Positions 18,292-27,209 of a stretch of 40,286 nt of DNA are shown here, piece by piece. Location of the stretch: positions 1-40,286 of the forward strand of contig CAMBEJ010000034.1 in NCBI GenBank assembly GCA_945865375.1. Direction: 5' to 3'. Each line of letters begins with the position of its first letter. Position 1 is the stretch's first letter. A program made the translations under genes and the position numbers. The notes under the pieces are model-generated. The model saw only the letters and a program-made list of their open reading frames with translations. It made no database searches and was not told the origin of the DNA. The stretch is from Akkermansia muciniphila. GTDB lineage: Bacteria; Verrucomicrobiota; Verrucomicrobiia; Limisphaerales; F1-80-MAGS106.

Positions 18292-18377
18292 GCCTCACCG
18301 AATCCATCGTCGAAGACGCCGCCCTCGAATGGTTCGGGGAGGGACACCAGGGATCGCGCTGTTCGGACTCCCCTTGA
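18288..18377 (+). pseudogene. 5' head of a type I restriction endonuclease gene (hsdR remnant)
   Basis: Eighteen codons, MSLTESIVEDAALEWFGE, match the typical N-terminus of HsdR. After codon 18 the similarity ends abruptly and an unrelated 11-residue tail runs to a stop. The start overlaps the ATPase stop codon. The DNA beyond the break at about 18342 belongs to another, minus-strand, frame. Confidence 0.75.
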
Positions 18378-18685
18378 GGCGGGCGTTCGAAGGGTTCAGG
18401 GCCAAATTCATCGGCGATCTTTTTGAAGAAGTCCGGAGGGAAGCGATCATCGGAAGCGACAGAATTGCTCCCGGTTTGCACCTCAACCAAGGCCAGGGCA
18501 TCGCGCACCAACCGTTCCAGGGAACTCGCGGCTCTCGGATCCAACGTCTTCAGTTTGGCATCCAGTTCGCGGGCAATCGCAGTCACCCCAACAAAATAGG
18601 CTGCCGACCTCGCGTACGCAACATCGTAGTTGCTGGAAGCACCGGACAGCGCGGCAGCCGAAACCGATTCAAGCCGGTGGATCAC
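18345..18685 (-). pseudogene. Truncated hypothetical gene, cut by the hsdR junction
   Basis: The minus-strand frame reads SNYDVAYARSAAYFVGVTAI, ARELDAKLKTLDPRAASSLE and FPPDFFKKIADEFGPEPFER with good codon usage, then becomes the antisense of the hsdR/ATPase genes at about 18345. Its upstream end is unclear: the GTG at 18685 is possible, yet the same frame stays protein-like back to about 18760 (ARWQSVDWQVIHRLESVSAA). I do not recognise the family. Confidence 0.45.
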
Positions 18686-18887
18686 CTGCCAATCGACACT
18701 TTGCCAGCGCGCCGGAGTTTCAGGCGTGAACCACAGCCTTTTTAGTGTGTGCCACTTTTTGTGCCACTCCTGCCCTTTGGATCAACTCCCTCAGCGTGAA
18801 GGAGAAAACCGAAGTAATGCTGTGTTTACAAGGGATTCATCACATTTTTGAATGGTTTTGAAATGCCTTGAAAGCCTGAAAGAGGCA

Positions 18888-18930
18888 ATTTTAAGTCCTG
18901 TGCGTCTGCCATTTCGCCACACCGGCAACC
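18888..18930 (-). repeat. 43-bp direct repeat, copy 2: broken 5' half of tRNA-Leu
   Basis: It is identical to 11698-11740. It contains the 5' acceptor strand, the D-arm and the anticodon stem and loop (18888-18926), then leaves tRNA sequence exactly at the anticodon loop. It cannot make a functional tRNA. It marks the far end of the 7.2 kb segment as an attachment-site scar. Confidence 0.85.
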
Positions 18931-19212
18931 TTGATGACGAACAAGTTAGAGTCACCCAACCGAATGACAAGGGACATTATGCCACGGCTTGTGCAGCAAA
19001 CCGCGTGGCAAGCCCATATCATCACTATCGGAGAACATCGATCATCGTCAGCGGACAACGCCCTCGGCAGGCATTCGTACCAGAAGGACCCGAACTGGCG
19101 CAAGCAACCAATTCGCGTCGTCTTCGAGCGCAACGGCAAGTTCAGACCTCCTGACATAGCACGATTTCTCGTTGCGTTGGTGGAACGGTTCCTGGCCGGA
19201 TTTCCCGCGTGA
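18931..19212 (+). pseudogene. Short remnant beside the tRNA scar, integrase-like arm
   Basis: The frame contains GRHSYQKDPNWRKQPI followed by VVFERNGKFRPPDIARFLVA. The first part matches the remnant at 11788-11991. 'RKQPIxxxxxRNGKF' resembles the N-terminal arm of Verrucomicrobial integrases, but this is a weak call. The frame ends near 19205, where the decayed defence gene of the opposite strand begins. Confidence 0.35.
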
Positions 19213-20077
19213 GGCTGGGAAAGGAAAGTCCTATCAAACGCGGTGCGAAACATCTCCGCTCGGACGGCGTGTTCGCGCACTTGCGGATCGTCCGTCCGAC
19301 ATGACACTCCCACGTTTGGCGATGATTCGCCCGTCCCAATCAATTAAATCCTGGCCCGCCAAGGCGAACCAGGGATCTTTGCACCGCTTAAGCACGGCTT
19401 GGTTAATGCCTTCATCCTTGAGCGGGGGATGGATCATGGCCAGCCGTCTGAGAGCCTCCGCGAAAGGCTGGTCGGCGAGGTGTTTCGCGGCCAAGAGCGG
19501 GTCAATCCCATTGCCGAGCGAATAAATGATGGTCTGCAACTCGCCCATGCCCTGCCGCTGGTAGTCATCCATCAACTTCTTGAGCGCTTCTATTCGCGGC
19601 GATTTGGGCGACGATTCGCGGTAAGCCTTGATTGCTTTGGCGACCCAATGGGCTTTGCCGCGAGATGTGGGATTCTCGTTTGCGTCACGGAGATAACTTT
19701 CGGCCCGCTGTTTCTCGGTCGAGGCCGCCTGCTCGTTCAGGCCGGACTTTTTCTGCCAATTCGCCATCAGCCGCTGAAAGTGACGAAGCTGGCTCCATTG
19801 CTTTTCGGTTTCAGCTCTGGTCGTACACTGGCCGGCGATTTGGATGAGCCAGGCGACCTCTCCCTCAAAGTCGTTTTGGTAGCTGGCTCAAGGCGCGTGC
19901 GGCGGACGCCGCTTCCGTTTGACTGGCCTGCTCCAGTTCCTTGGCTTTGTCGCGGAATGCTTCCTGGTAAATACCGCACTCTTTCCGCGAACAACCAGCG
20001 ATAAGCGCTGGCCAGCCAAGGGCATCAAACGCTGCCTTCGTGAGCCCGTCATAAGGGTTGGCTTTAGGAGCACTCAT
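19205..20077 (-). pseudogene. Decayed last gene of the defence operon, DUF4209-like N-terminal region
   Basis: Three frames together give one protein. It starts at 20077 (MSAPKANPYDGLTKAAFDAL) with a four-base overlap with the helicase stop. At about 19875-19890 the frame must shift to continue as YQNDFEGEVAWLIQIAGQCT and RLMANWQKKSGLNEQAASTE, through LADQPFAEALRRLAMI and DLIDWDGRIIAKRGSV. Near 19300 a second shift leads to DDPQVREHAVRAEMFRTAFD, after which similarity stops near 19205. The 'DxDGRxIAKR' and 'REHAVRxEMFRT' blocks recall proteins with a DUF4209 C-terminal domain, which is absent here. The family name is tentative; that the gene is broken is clear. Confidence 0.6.
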
Positions 20078-22899
20078 GTAGCAATGGCGGAGACGCCGAG
20101 CAAATCACAGCGGACGATTGTGCCTTCCGGCATTTCGGTGCGGCGGGATGCGGTCCAAAGGCGGATGGCTTCTTCAGCGCGGGCTTCGGCTTCCAATGGC
20201 AGGGCGGCGAGGGCAGGTGCGCCGGAATAGTGGCCGGTGTCCAGCCGCTCGGCGTCGAACCCGCCTTCGTCCACGGAGCATTGGCCGTTGATGGAAACCC
20301 GGACAACCGTGGCCGATGAACCTTGATCCGCTCGATCCCAGGTGACGCGGTATCGCGCCTCGACCGAGCCGGCTTTAGCTCCGTTGGCAGGAAAACAGGT
20401 GGTGTCGCCGCTGAACGGCGCATTTTGCAAATAGGCGATCAAGGCGTCCACGAGTGGATGCCCAACGCCCAGCAACTCACATTTCTTCTTCCGCATCGCG
20501 AGTTCACGGTCGAAGGCGACGTTTTCATATTTCGGCGCGACCTGCGGAAATGCCTTGAGACATTCGGGTGTGAGAATCTGCCAGAACTCGCCCATGGGCA
20601 GCATCGTGCCGCCAAGTCGGATGACCGCCTCGCGACACCATGAGCCCAATTGCCGCAGCGAGAAGCGGCCGGCAATGCGTCGGTAGTGTTCCAGGTTGAA
20701 ATAGGTGAGGTCTTGCGAAAGCTCCATCAAGGCCGTGCGGGCGTGCTGCGCCTGTTCCATCATCTCCTCCATTTGACGGGCGGTCCGCTGGTAATCCTTT
20801 TCCACCAGGGCCTGCTTGAAAAGCTGTTGGTAGTTCGGGTTCGAACCGAGGAAACCGAGGATGTCGAGACGGAAATCTTCGAGCGGCTCGCCGGTTTCCC
20901 GATCCACCTTCCCGATGGCGCGGGCCACGGCTTGGAGCTTTTCGGTCAGCAGGCCGTAGATCCGCTCTTCGACCGTGTCTTTGGCGACGAGGTTGTAAAC
21001 CTGGGCGACATCTTTCTGACCGAAGCGATGAATGCGGCCGATGCGCTGCTCAACCGCCATCGGATTCCACGGCAGGTCGTAATTGAACAACACGCCGGCG
21101 CATTGGAGATTGATGCCTTCACCGCCCGCCGATGTGGACAAGAGGAATTTCGCACCGTTCTCATCCCAGAACCGCTCGGCAGCTTCAATCTTGTCCTCAA
21201 GCGGCCCGCCCTTGATCGCGGCGATTTTGTCTGCGCCATAAATTTTCGCCAACTCGATGCGGAGGAACTCCAGCGTCTCGCGATACTGGGTGAAGATGAT
21301 GAACCGTTCGCCTTCGTTCATTTGGCGCAAATGCGCAACGACGGCGAGCAAGCGGTCAAATTTGCGGTCTGTGCCTTCCGGCACAAGCCCGACGAGTTCA
21401 CGGACACGGACAGATTCGTCAGGGATTTCCGCGTCCCCATAGACGCCTTCATCACCTTCCTCATCGGCGTCGAGCGACCAATCAGTGTTTTCCTCCAAAT
21501 CAGCGAGTTTGCGGACAACGCGCTGGCGGATTTGGGCGATGTAGGCGTCAGAATCTGCGTCATTGATGACTGTGCCGCTGGTGAGCAGGATTTCACGCGC
21601 AAGGACGCGCATCTCGTCTTGCAGCCGGACATATTGCGTTGCGAGTTCAGCATCGAAATTGGTCCGACGCTTTCGCTCAACCTCGATTTGTTCGCGCACG
21701 AGCAGCACCAGCAACCGGCGACGAAGGGCCTGTTTGATCGCGCGAGGACTGGACGACATCATTTTCTGAAATGCCGTCATGACAAACCCAATCGCGCGTT
21801 GGGCGCTGGTGGTGCGGCCAGTTCGGAAAACCCCGGCGGCTTCGTAGCCGGTGCGCAGATAGTCGGTCAGTTGTTCGTAAAACCGCTGTTCGCGCAAGGC
21901 GGGTTCAAAAGTTTCGGTGTGAACTTGACGGCGGACGAAGATCGCCTTGCCATTGGCGTCAACGACCTCGCGCTTGGTGCGGCGGGTCATCACGCGGTTG
22001 AGCAAACTGCGATGAGAAATCATCGCCTCCGGCGAATCGAACAGGTGGTTGTCGAGCAGATTGATGAGGGACCAGAACTGGAAGTTGTCGCCCTGGTGTG
22101 GCGTGGCCGAGAGGAAAAGCAGGTCGCGCGTGTGACCTTGAAGCCCCTCCATGAGCCGGTAGTTCATCGTCACTTGCTGCTTCTTTCCGTAGCGGATGCG
22201 GCTGACGTGGTGGGCCTCATCCACAATGACGAGATCAAAGCGCGGAGCGTTCAGCAACCGCTCCATACGGAGAGGCCGCTTCACGGTGTCAATCGAGGCG
22301 ATGACGCGCTGGTGATTTTCCCAACTCGCCGGAGCGAAGTCCTGAAAATCAATGCCGAGGATTTCAAATTCCATGCGGAAGCAGCCGCGTAGTTCGTTCT
22401 GCCAGTTCTTAACCAGGCCCGCCGCGCAAAGGATGAGCACGCGATGCGCTTCGCCCCGCGCGACGAGTTCGCGGATGATCATGCCGGTCTCGATGGTTTT
22501 ACCCAAACCGACTTCATCGGCAATCAAGAGGCGGCGGCGGGTCATTTTGATTACGTCATGGGTGAGCAAAATCTGGTGCGGCAAGAGTTGCGTGCGCGAG
22601 TTGGTCAACTCGCCGCCGGTATTTCCCAGCGCGAACTGCCAGGCAAGCTGGCGAAGCAGGAAGTCTTTCGGATTGTCAAAATGGCCGGCCCGAAGCTTCT
22701 GCCAGGGAGACTCGGCCCGCTCCAGGCGCTGGACGGGGAGTGTTTCCAGCCGACGTCCGGCTGGGCTTTCGAACACGACATCCGCCACATACACGCCGCC
22801 GGTTTGAGAGAGGCGAAGCACTTCGCCGATACCGAGTTCGTAACGGCCCGAAACCCGAACGCGATCGTTGGCGGTTACTTTGTCAGAAGGCTGAGTCAT
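20074..22899 (-). CDS. SNF2/RapA-type helicase of a BREX/DISARM-like defence operon
   Basis: A 941-residue superfamily 2 helicase from the ATG at 22899 (MTQPSDKVTANDRVRVSGRY), which overlaps the stop of the previous gene by four bases; an upstream in-frame ATG at 22977 would lie inside that gene. Motifs in order: Q-like LLPHQ, Walker A LLIADEVGLGKTIETGMI (about residues 122-139), DEAH box in LVIVDEAHHVSR, motif III LFLSATPHQGDN, motif V region STSAGGEGINLQCA and motif VI QRIGRIHRFGQKD. This is the COG0553 HepA/RapA lineage, the same helicase class called BrxHII in type 3 BREX and DrmD in DISARM. It probably translocates on DNA as part of a phage-discrimination complex. No disabling change is seen. 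Confidence 0.92.
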   Translation of the reverse strand: MTQPSDKVTANDRVRVSGRYELGIGEVLRLSQTGGVYVADVVFESPAGRRLETLPVQRLERAESPWQKLRAGHFDNPKDFLLRQLAWQFALGNTGGELTNSRTQLLPHQILLTHDVIKMTRRRLLIADEVGLGKTIETGMIIRELVARGEAHRVLILCAAGLVKNWQNELRGCFRMEFEILGIDFQDFAPASWENHQRVIASIDTVKRPLRMERLLNAPRFDLVIVDEAHHVSRIRYGKKQQVTMNYRLMEGLQGHTRDLLFLSATPHQGDNFQFWSLINLLDNHLFDSPEAMISHRSLLNRVMTRRTKREVVDANGKAIFVRRQVHTETFEPALREQRFYEQLTDYLRTGYEAAGVFRTGRTTSAQRAIGFVMTAFQKMMSSSPRAIKQALRRRLLVLLVREQIEVERKRRTNFDAELATQYVRLQDEMRVLAREILLTSGTVINDADSDAYIAQIRQRVVRKLADLEENTDWSLDADEEGDEGVYGDAEIPDESVRVRELVGLVPEGTDRKFDRLLAVVAHLRQMNEGERFIIFTQYRETLEFLRIELAKIYGADKIAAIKGGPLEDKIEAAERFWDENGAKFLLSTSAGGEGINLQCAGVLFNYDLPWNPMAVEQRIGRIHRFGQKDVAQVYNLVAKDTVEERIYGLLTEKLQAVARAIGKVDRETGEPLEDFRLDILGFLGSNPNYQQLFKQALVEKDYQRTARQMEEMMEQAQHARTALMELSQDLTYFNLEHYRRIAGRFSLRQLGSWCREAVIRLGGTMLPMGEFWQILTPECLKAFPQVAPKYENVAFDRELAMRKKKCELLGVGHPLVDALIAYLQNAPFSGDTTCFPANGAKAGSVEARYRVTWDRADQGSSATVVRVSINGQCSVDEGGFDAERLDTGHYSGAPALAALPLEAEARAEEAIRLWTASRRTEMPEGTIVRCDLLGVSAIAT

Positions 22900-23354
22900 G
22901 AAAGATTCTCTCCAAAATGGTAAGTGGCGTGGCCGGATTCGCTGCCGATAAGGGGGTTTGAGCCGAACAGTCGCCACAATGGAATGCGTTTACCGGCATA
23001 GCGGGCGAACAAATGATTGCCGGCTGCGAGCCAAAGCTCATGGCGGATGGGGACGTGAATCGTGCCCATGTTGCTGACTTCATTTGACACCGCCCGAAGC
23101 CGCCGCCGCATCTCCTGAAGGAACGGCCAATCGCCACTGTCATTTACACCCTCAAGTTGTTCCATCTGCGCGAGCAATTCATCGAGGCCAAAGAGGCAAA
23201 CACCTTGCGAGCGGCGGTTATATGGAAAGGGGTCTTGCTCGAACTGGCGAACGAGATCAATCAGACCAAACCGGATGGGATTCAACTGGACCTTGCCGGG
23301 TTGGTTGCCAGACCAAACACACGCTTCTTCGCGCAATACAAGGTAGCCGGCCAT
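22896..23354 (-). CDS. Unrecognised 152-residue protein of the defence operon
   Basis: The ATG at 23354 lies four bases after the methylase stop and its own stop overlaps the helicase start (ATGA), so translation is coupled on both sides. The sequence shows FGLIDLVRQFEQDPFPYNRR, LFGLDELLAQMEQ, and MGTIHVPIRHELWLAAGNHL. It has no membrane helix, P-loop or zinc site. It occupies the place where other DUF1156-helicase clusters have a small accessory gene, but I do not recognise it as any of those. It may bridge methylase and helicase. Confidence 0.75.
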   Translation of the reverse strand: MAGYLVLREEACVWSGNQPGKVQLNPIRFGLIDLVRQFEQDPFPYNRRSQGVCLFGLDELLAQMEQLEGVNDSGDWPFLQEMRRRLRAVSNEVSNMGTIHVPIRHELWLAAGNHLFARYAGKRIPLWRLFGSNPLIGSESGHATYHFGENLS

Positions 23355-23358
23355 AAGA

Positions 23359-26259
23359 TTATTTCGCCTCCTTCGCCGCTGCCTGCGCGAACAAATCGTC
23401 GTAGAACGGCAATAGTTTGTCGCACGCCTTGGCCCAGCGGTCGGGGTCGCGCTGTTTCAAGTATTGGAGCGCTGCGCGAATTTGCTCGCGCTGACCGCGA
23501 AAACGTTCGACCAGGTGGTCAAGTCTTTCGCCCTGTTCGGCGTTGCCGGCCAGCAGATGAATCACGTCCACAAGTTCCGGGCCGACCACGATGGGCGCGT
23601 TGTCGGTGGAAGTAAGGAGCGTGAGTTGTTCGGCGTTTGATTCCGCGCCACGTAAGGTCAGGCGCAAGGCGTCGAGGCGTTCCAACGGGGTAAGCACTTC
23701 ATACGTGCGACCGCCTTTCACGCGGCCCTTGCGGAGCAGCGGCGGCTTGTGGCCGGTGAGGTCGCTCACTTCAAAGATACCACGCGTCAGTTTGCTGATG
23801 CTGTCCACCGAAACTTCACGCTTGTCGCACAATGCCATCAACCAGACCTGGCTGAAGGCGTCCACGCTCTCCAATTCACTCGGCAGCGGCGACTCACGGC
23901 TGACGATTTGCTCGACCATCATGCGGATGTCCTGCAAGGCAGATTTGAGCGGGAACGGTTCGCCGTTCCAATCCACCACGGCGCCGTAGTGGCGGGAATA
24001 GACTTCAAGGCATTTGCCGATGAGCACCATGCGGACATCGGGCGGCGGCAGAGGTTGATTTCCATACCTACCCGATTCTATGCGGGCGACCTCTTCTTTG
24101 GCCCGTTGGCGAACCAACTGACGTAAGCCCGCCCAACTGCGTTTGGTGCGCGTGTCTTCCGGGCGACGTTTTCGACAAACGTGGACGAGGTCGTAAGCAA
24201 TAGCTTCGTTGTCTTGAAGGTGGAGCGAGGCCTCGCGTTCGCTGTGGACGGGATAAATTGCTTCAATTATGAGGTTGGCGTTACACACCGAATTCAGGAC
24301 GCTCTCCCAGGAGCTTCCTTCGGCATGATGAAAGGTGAAAATTACGAGGCCGTCCTCGGCGACTTTCTCTCCGGACTTTTTCAGAACCGCAGTGAGCCCA
24401 TCCTCGAAGTCTTGCATGCTGAGGCCGCGCGACTTGTTTTCCACGATCTCTTGCGTCTTGGGACAGTATTCCGGTGAGAATTGAACATCTTCCACTTTCA
24501 AGACGAGGCGAAGCCAGACGTAAAAGAAGTCCGCCAATTCAGAGTAGTTGACGTTGTCTGCGTACGGTGGATCTGTGATGACGAGGTCTGCTCCAGCGGC
24601 TTTGTCAATTTCGACGCGTGAATCCCCGCTTATCAGCATCGCCTCGCCGTCGAAAGGAACGGGGTCAAGGCCTTCGCATTTGCAGTGCTTCCCGTTACCA
24701 TCGAAAGCCCCCTCAAAAGGACGCTTTGCATAAGCAATACCCAGGCGCAAGGCCCGCATCCGACTGAGAAAAGTATTGTTCCCCGAAACAGTGCCCCATA
24801 CATTCTGCTCGCAAAGCGTGGCTTTCGGCTGAAAATCGTGGCGCGCAAATACGCCTGCCGGTGCGGTTCCGCCCGGCGTCCGACGAGACGGAATATTCCG
24901 AGTGAAAAGGTTATTTGCCTCAAGTGTGTTTGAAAATGCGCAGAGCAGTAAATCGCGTGACTTAACGTTTTCCTCTTCGGAAATGAATTCCAGGAGGGTG
25001 CTCAACGCAAGCAACTGCCTTGGGTTGAACATTTGATGCCAAAAGTGGTAGTGATGTGCGAGCAGCCCTGACTTTGTCTTCTCGCCCGATGGAATCTCGC
25101 TCTTCGGGTAGAGCAACTCCTGGTGATTTTTTTGCCACATTGTTTCTGCTTGCTGATAAACCGCATGGTCAGCAGGGATGTGGCGTGAATAGAACTTGCC
25201 GCTTTGTTTCCAGACAAGGTTATGCGTGGGTTGAACGAACGGGCCGGAGTAGACCAAGTCGAGTTGTTCAGTTTCTTCTTCAGCCTCCTCCGATGCACCG
25301 TTACCGCCAAACAAATCCTCGTGTTGTCCATCGCGTTTGTCAGGGTCGTTACGTGGGTCGCACCCCGGCGAGTAGGCTTGCACTGCGTAGGCGTGCATGG
25401 GCAAAAGTTGGTCTTCCGGCAACGAGCGGATGGATTCAATGATGGCGTCGTTGTTGCCGCAGTGCGGGCAGACGAAGCGGCCTTTCTCGGTGACGTGAGC
25501 CTTGTGCGGATCGAAGGTGAATCCCGCCGGACTGGTCACGCGCGCGTCTGGCGCGATTTCTCCACGCCACTGGAACACGTCCTCCGTTTGCGGACAGAGC
25601 AGCACCGTCAACGGCACTTTCTTGCGCTTCTTCTTCTTCGTGGTCAGGCGTGGGCGAACGATTTCGTTGCATTGCGGACAGCAAACGTGCCCAGCGTCCA
25701 ACGTGCCCGTCTTGACCTGATGCTGGCGGAGAACGTGAATCCATTCGGGCGAGGATTCCGTGAATTTACCATTCTTGTTCCAAATCGTTTTGCCCTGGCA
25801 GACGTAGATGCCGCCGTCTTCGTGCGCGTAAGTCCAGCGCGAATTGCTGCGGCCCACGCCGCCGGAATAGGCGTTGCCGTGGAACATGACGCGCGGGTCA
25901 GCAATGAGGGCCGCCGGCTCGACCTCCCAATCAAAGTCCGCGTCGCACTTGGGGCATTTGCAGTCCGGATAATAGCGAATGCTCGGACTCTTGGCCGCGA
26001 TGATATAATCGGAGAAGAGCGGCACTTGTTTGCGGCAAGTGGAGTTGGTGCAAACGGCGGACTTGACCCAAAAGGTGTAAATGACATCCGAGTTAGGCAG
26101 ACCGCAAATCTCTTCTGCCGTCCAGGGCGGCGCAGTTTTATAGAGGTCGAGTAAGGTTTGACGCAACGGTTTGCCCGACCACGGCACGAGTCGTTTGGCG
26201 AGTCGTTCAAATGCTGCGTCGAGCTCCTTCAAATCCACTGGCTCGACTTCAGTCTTCAC
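23359..26259 (-). CDS. DUF1156-type adenine methylase, C-terminal part (separated by an in-frame TAG)
   Basis: This 966-residue frame with a GTG start at 26259 is the in-frame continuation of 26266-26589; only TAG TTT ATC separates them. Family members normally read 'DLNPVAWFIVKTE' here, so the TAG replaces a Trp codon. Zn-ribbon cysteine pairs appear at VCTNSTCRKQ, DCKCPKCDAD, HVCCPQCNEI and FVCPHCGNND, and the catalytic motif IV is ITDPPYADNVNYSELADFFY. This is COG1743, called PglXI in type 3 BREX. It would methylate adenine to mark self DNA. The part encoded here has motif IV but lacks the SAM-binding motif I, so on its own it cannot be active. Confidence 0.85.
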   Translation of the reverse strand: MKTEVEPVDLKELDAAFERLAKRLVPWSGKPLRQTLLDLYKTAPPWTAEEICGLPNSDVIYTFWVKSAVCTNSTCRKQVPLFSDYIIAAKSPSIRYYPDCKCPKCDADFDWEVEPAALIADPRVMFHGNAYSGGVGRSNSRWTYAHEDGGIYVCQGKTIWNKNGKFTESSPEWIHVLRQHQVKTGTLDAGHVCCPQCNEIVRPRLTTKKKKRKKVPLTVLLCPQTEDVFQWRGEIAPDARVTSPAGFTFDPHKAHVTEKGRFVCPHCGNNDAIIESIRSLPEDQLLPMHAYAVQAYSPGCDPRNDPDKRDGQHEDLFGGNGASEEAEEETEQLDLVYSGPFVQPTHNLVWKQSGKFYSRHIPADHAVYQQAETMWQKNHQELLYPKSEIPSGEKTKSGLLAHHYHFWHQMFNPRQLLALSTLLEFISEEENVKSRDLLLCAFSNTLEANNLFTRNIPSRRTPGGTAPAGVFARHDFQPKATLCEQNVWGTVSGNNTFLSRMRALRLGIAYAKRPFEGAFDGNGKHCKCEGLDPVPFDGEAMLISGDSRVEIDKAAGADLVITDPPYADNVNYSELADFFYVWLRLVLKVEDVQFSPEYCPKTQEIVENKSRGLSMQDFEDGLTAVLKKSGEKVAEDGLVIFTFHHAEGSSWESVLNSVCNANLIIEAIYPVHSEREASLHLQDNEAIAYDLVHVCRKRRPEDTRTKRSWAGLRQLVRQRAKEEVARIESGRYGNQPLPPPDVRMVLIGKCLEVYSRHYGAVVDWNGEPFPLKSALQDIRMMVEQIVSRESPLPSELESVDAFSQVWLMALCDKREVSVDSISKLTRGIFEVSDLTGHKPPLLRKGRVKGGRTYEVLTPLERLDALRLTLRGAESNAEQLTLLTSTDNAPIVVGPELVDVIHLLAGNAEQGERLDHLVERFRGQREQIRAALQYLKQRDPDRWAKACDKLLPFYDDLFAQAAAKEAK

Positions 26260-26265
26260 GATAAA

Positions 26266-26589
26266 CTAGGCGACCGGGTTCAGATCAATGCCGATCACCT
26301 TGCAACCAAGCCTCAGCGCCTCGACAACCGTCGTGCCGCCGCCCATGAACGGGTCGAGAATGACTTTGCCTCTGGTGTCCGGGTCGTTGGAGTGGTCCTT
26401 GTAGAACTCCTCCATGATGTTCGTGCCCGCCCGTTTGAGCGCACCCAACAGGATGGCCCGGAAGATGCAAGAAGCGCGCCGCGCAAACCATTTGTGCATC
26501 TGGTAAATGGGCTTGAAGCCATTGCGCTCAGGCACAACCAGCCGGTTGATCTCGACGATTGGAAAGTCTTCTTCGATGGCGCGTTTCAT
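26266..26589 (-). CDS. DUF1156-type adenine methylase, N-terminal part
   Basis: A 107-residue frame from the ATG at 26589, which overlaps the stop of the ORF6N gene by four bases. It has EDFPIVEINRLVVPERNGFK and IYQMHKWFARRASCIFRAIL, the standard DUF1156 opening, then motif I ILDPFMGGGTTVVEALRLG (DPFMGGGT at residues 79-86) and GIDLNPVA before the TAG. The full gene would be 23359-26589 (1,076 residues if the TAG were read). Without read-through only a fragment with the SAM pocket is made. Nonsense mutation is the simplest reading; sequencing error or suppression is possible. Confidence 0.85.
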   Translation of the reverse strand: MKRAIEEDFPIVEINRLVVPERNGFKPIYQMHKWFARRASCIFRAILLGALKRAGTNIMEEFYKDHSNDPDTRGKVILDPFMGGGTTVVEALRLGCKVIGIDLNPVA

Positions 26590-27188
26590 GGGGTGTCGGT
26601 TGCTTTCTTTCTTTTCACGCGGTAAGGAACGGAATCCTCCTTGACGTGAAAACCCATTTCGGGCAGCGGCGGCTCGGGTGGTCGCGGAGGGGGATCGAGG
26701 ACTTTCATGATTCGCTGGAGGACATCCACGATAGCGGCTTCGTGAATATCCAGGCGGCCTTTGAGTTCCTGCTCCAGAACGGCCAGTTGTTGAGCGAGTT
26801 CGCGTGTGTTACCGAGAGCGGCGCGCATTTTTATAAACGCGCGCACCACGAAGACACTCATCTGAACGGCTCTGGGGCTATGGAGGATGTTGGCGGCCAT
26901 AACCGCGCCATGCTCGGTGAAGGCGTAAGGCGGGTATTTGCGATGTTTGCCACGCCCGGCCTTTAAGATCGCAATTTGCGATCTTAAAGCCTCGAGGTTT
27001 CTCCACTCTTCATTGGAGAGGTGGAACATGAAATCTGCGGGGAAGCGGTTAGAGTTCCTTTTTACAGCCTCGTTGAAACGAAAAGTGGGCACGCCATAGA
27101 TTCGTGCCAGGTCAGCGTCGAGAATCACCTTATGATTACGCAGCGTGAAGATGACACTGTCGACATCGGGGAAGGTGATGTAATTCAT
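26586..27188 (-). CDS. ORF6N-domain protein
   Basis: A 200-residue protein from the ATG at 27188 (MNYITFPDVDSVIFTLRNHK); a start at 27200 adds four residues. Residues 10-100 are the ORF6N domain: LDADLARIYGVPTFRFNEAV, NRFPADFMFHLSNEEW, YPPYAFTEHGAVMAANIL. A helical segment (105-175) and a Pro-rich, basic tail (PPPRPPEPPLPEMGFH, YRVKRKK) follow. ORF6N is a phage-type DNA-binding or antirepressor domain related to KilA-N. It overlaps the methylase start by four bases and follows the PIN toxin by 21 bases. It may regulate the operon or sense phage; both are inferences. Confidence 0.88.
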   Translation of the reverse strand: MNYITFPDVDSVIFTLRNHKVILDADLARIYGVPTFRFNEAVKRNSNRFPADFMFHLSNEEWRNLEALRSQIAILKAGRGKHRKYPPYAFTEHGAVMAANILHSPRAVQMSVFVVRAFIKMRAALGNTRELAQQLAVLEQELKGRLDIHEAAIVDVLQRIMKVLDPPPRPPEPPLPEMGFHVKEDSVPYRVKRKKATDTP

Positions 27189-27209
27189 GGCGCAGTCCAT
27201 TGGAAAGGG

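Noticed and set aside
20650..22392. A 580-codon plus-strand frame opposite the SNF2 helicase
   Set aside because: It mirrors the helicase codon pattern; the helicase has all SF2 motifs while the antisense frame has none.
25204..26154. A 316-codon plus-strand frame opposite the methylase
   Set aside because: Shadow of the DUF1156 gene; no motif and no ribosome site.
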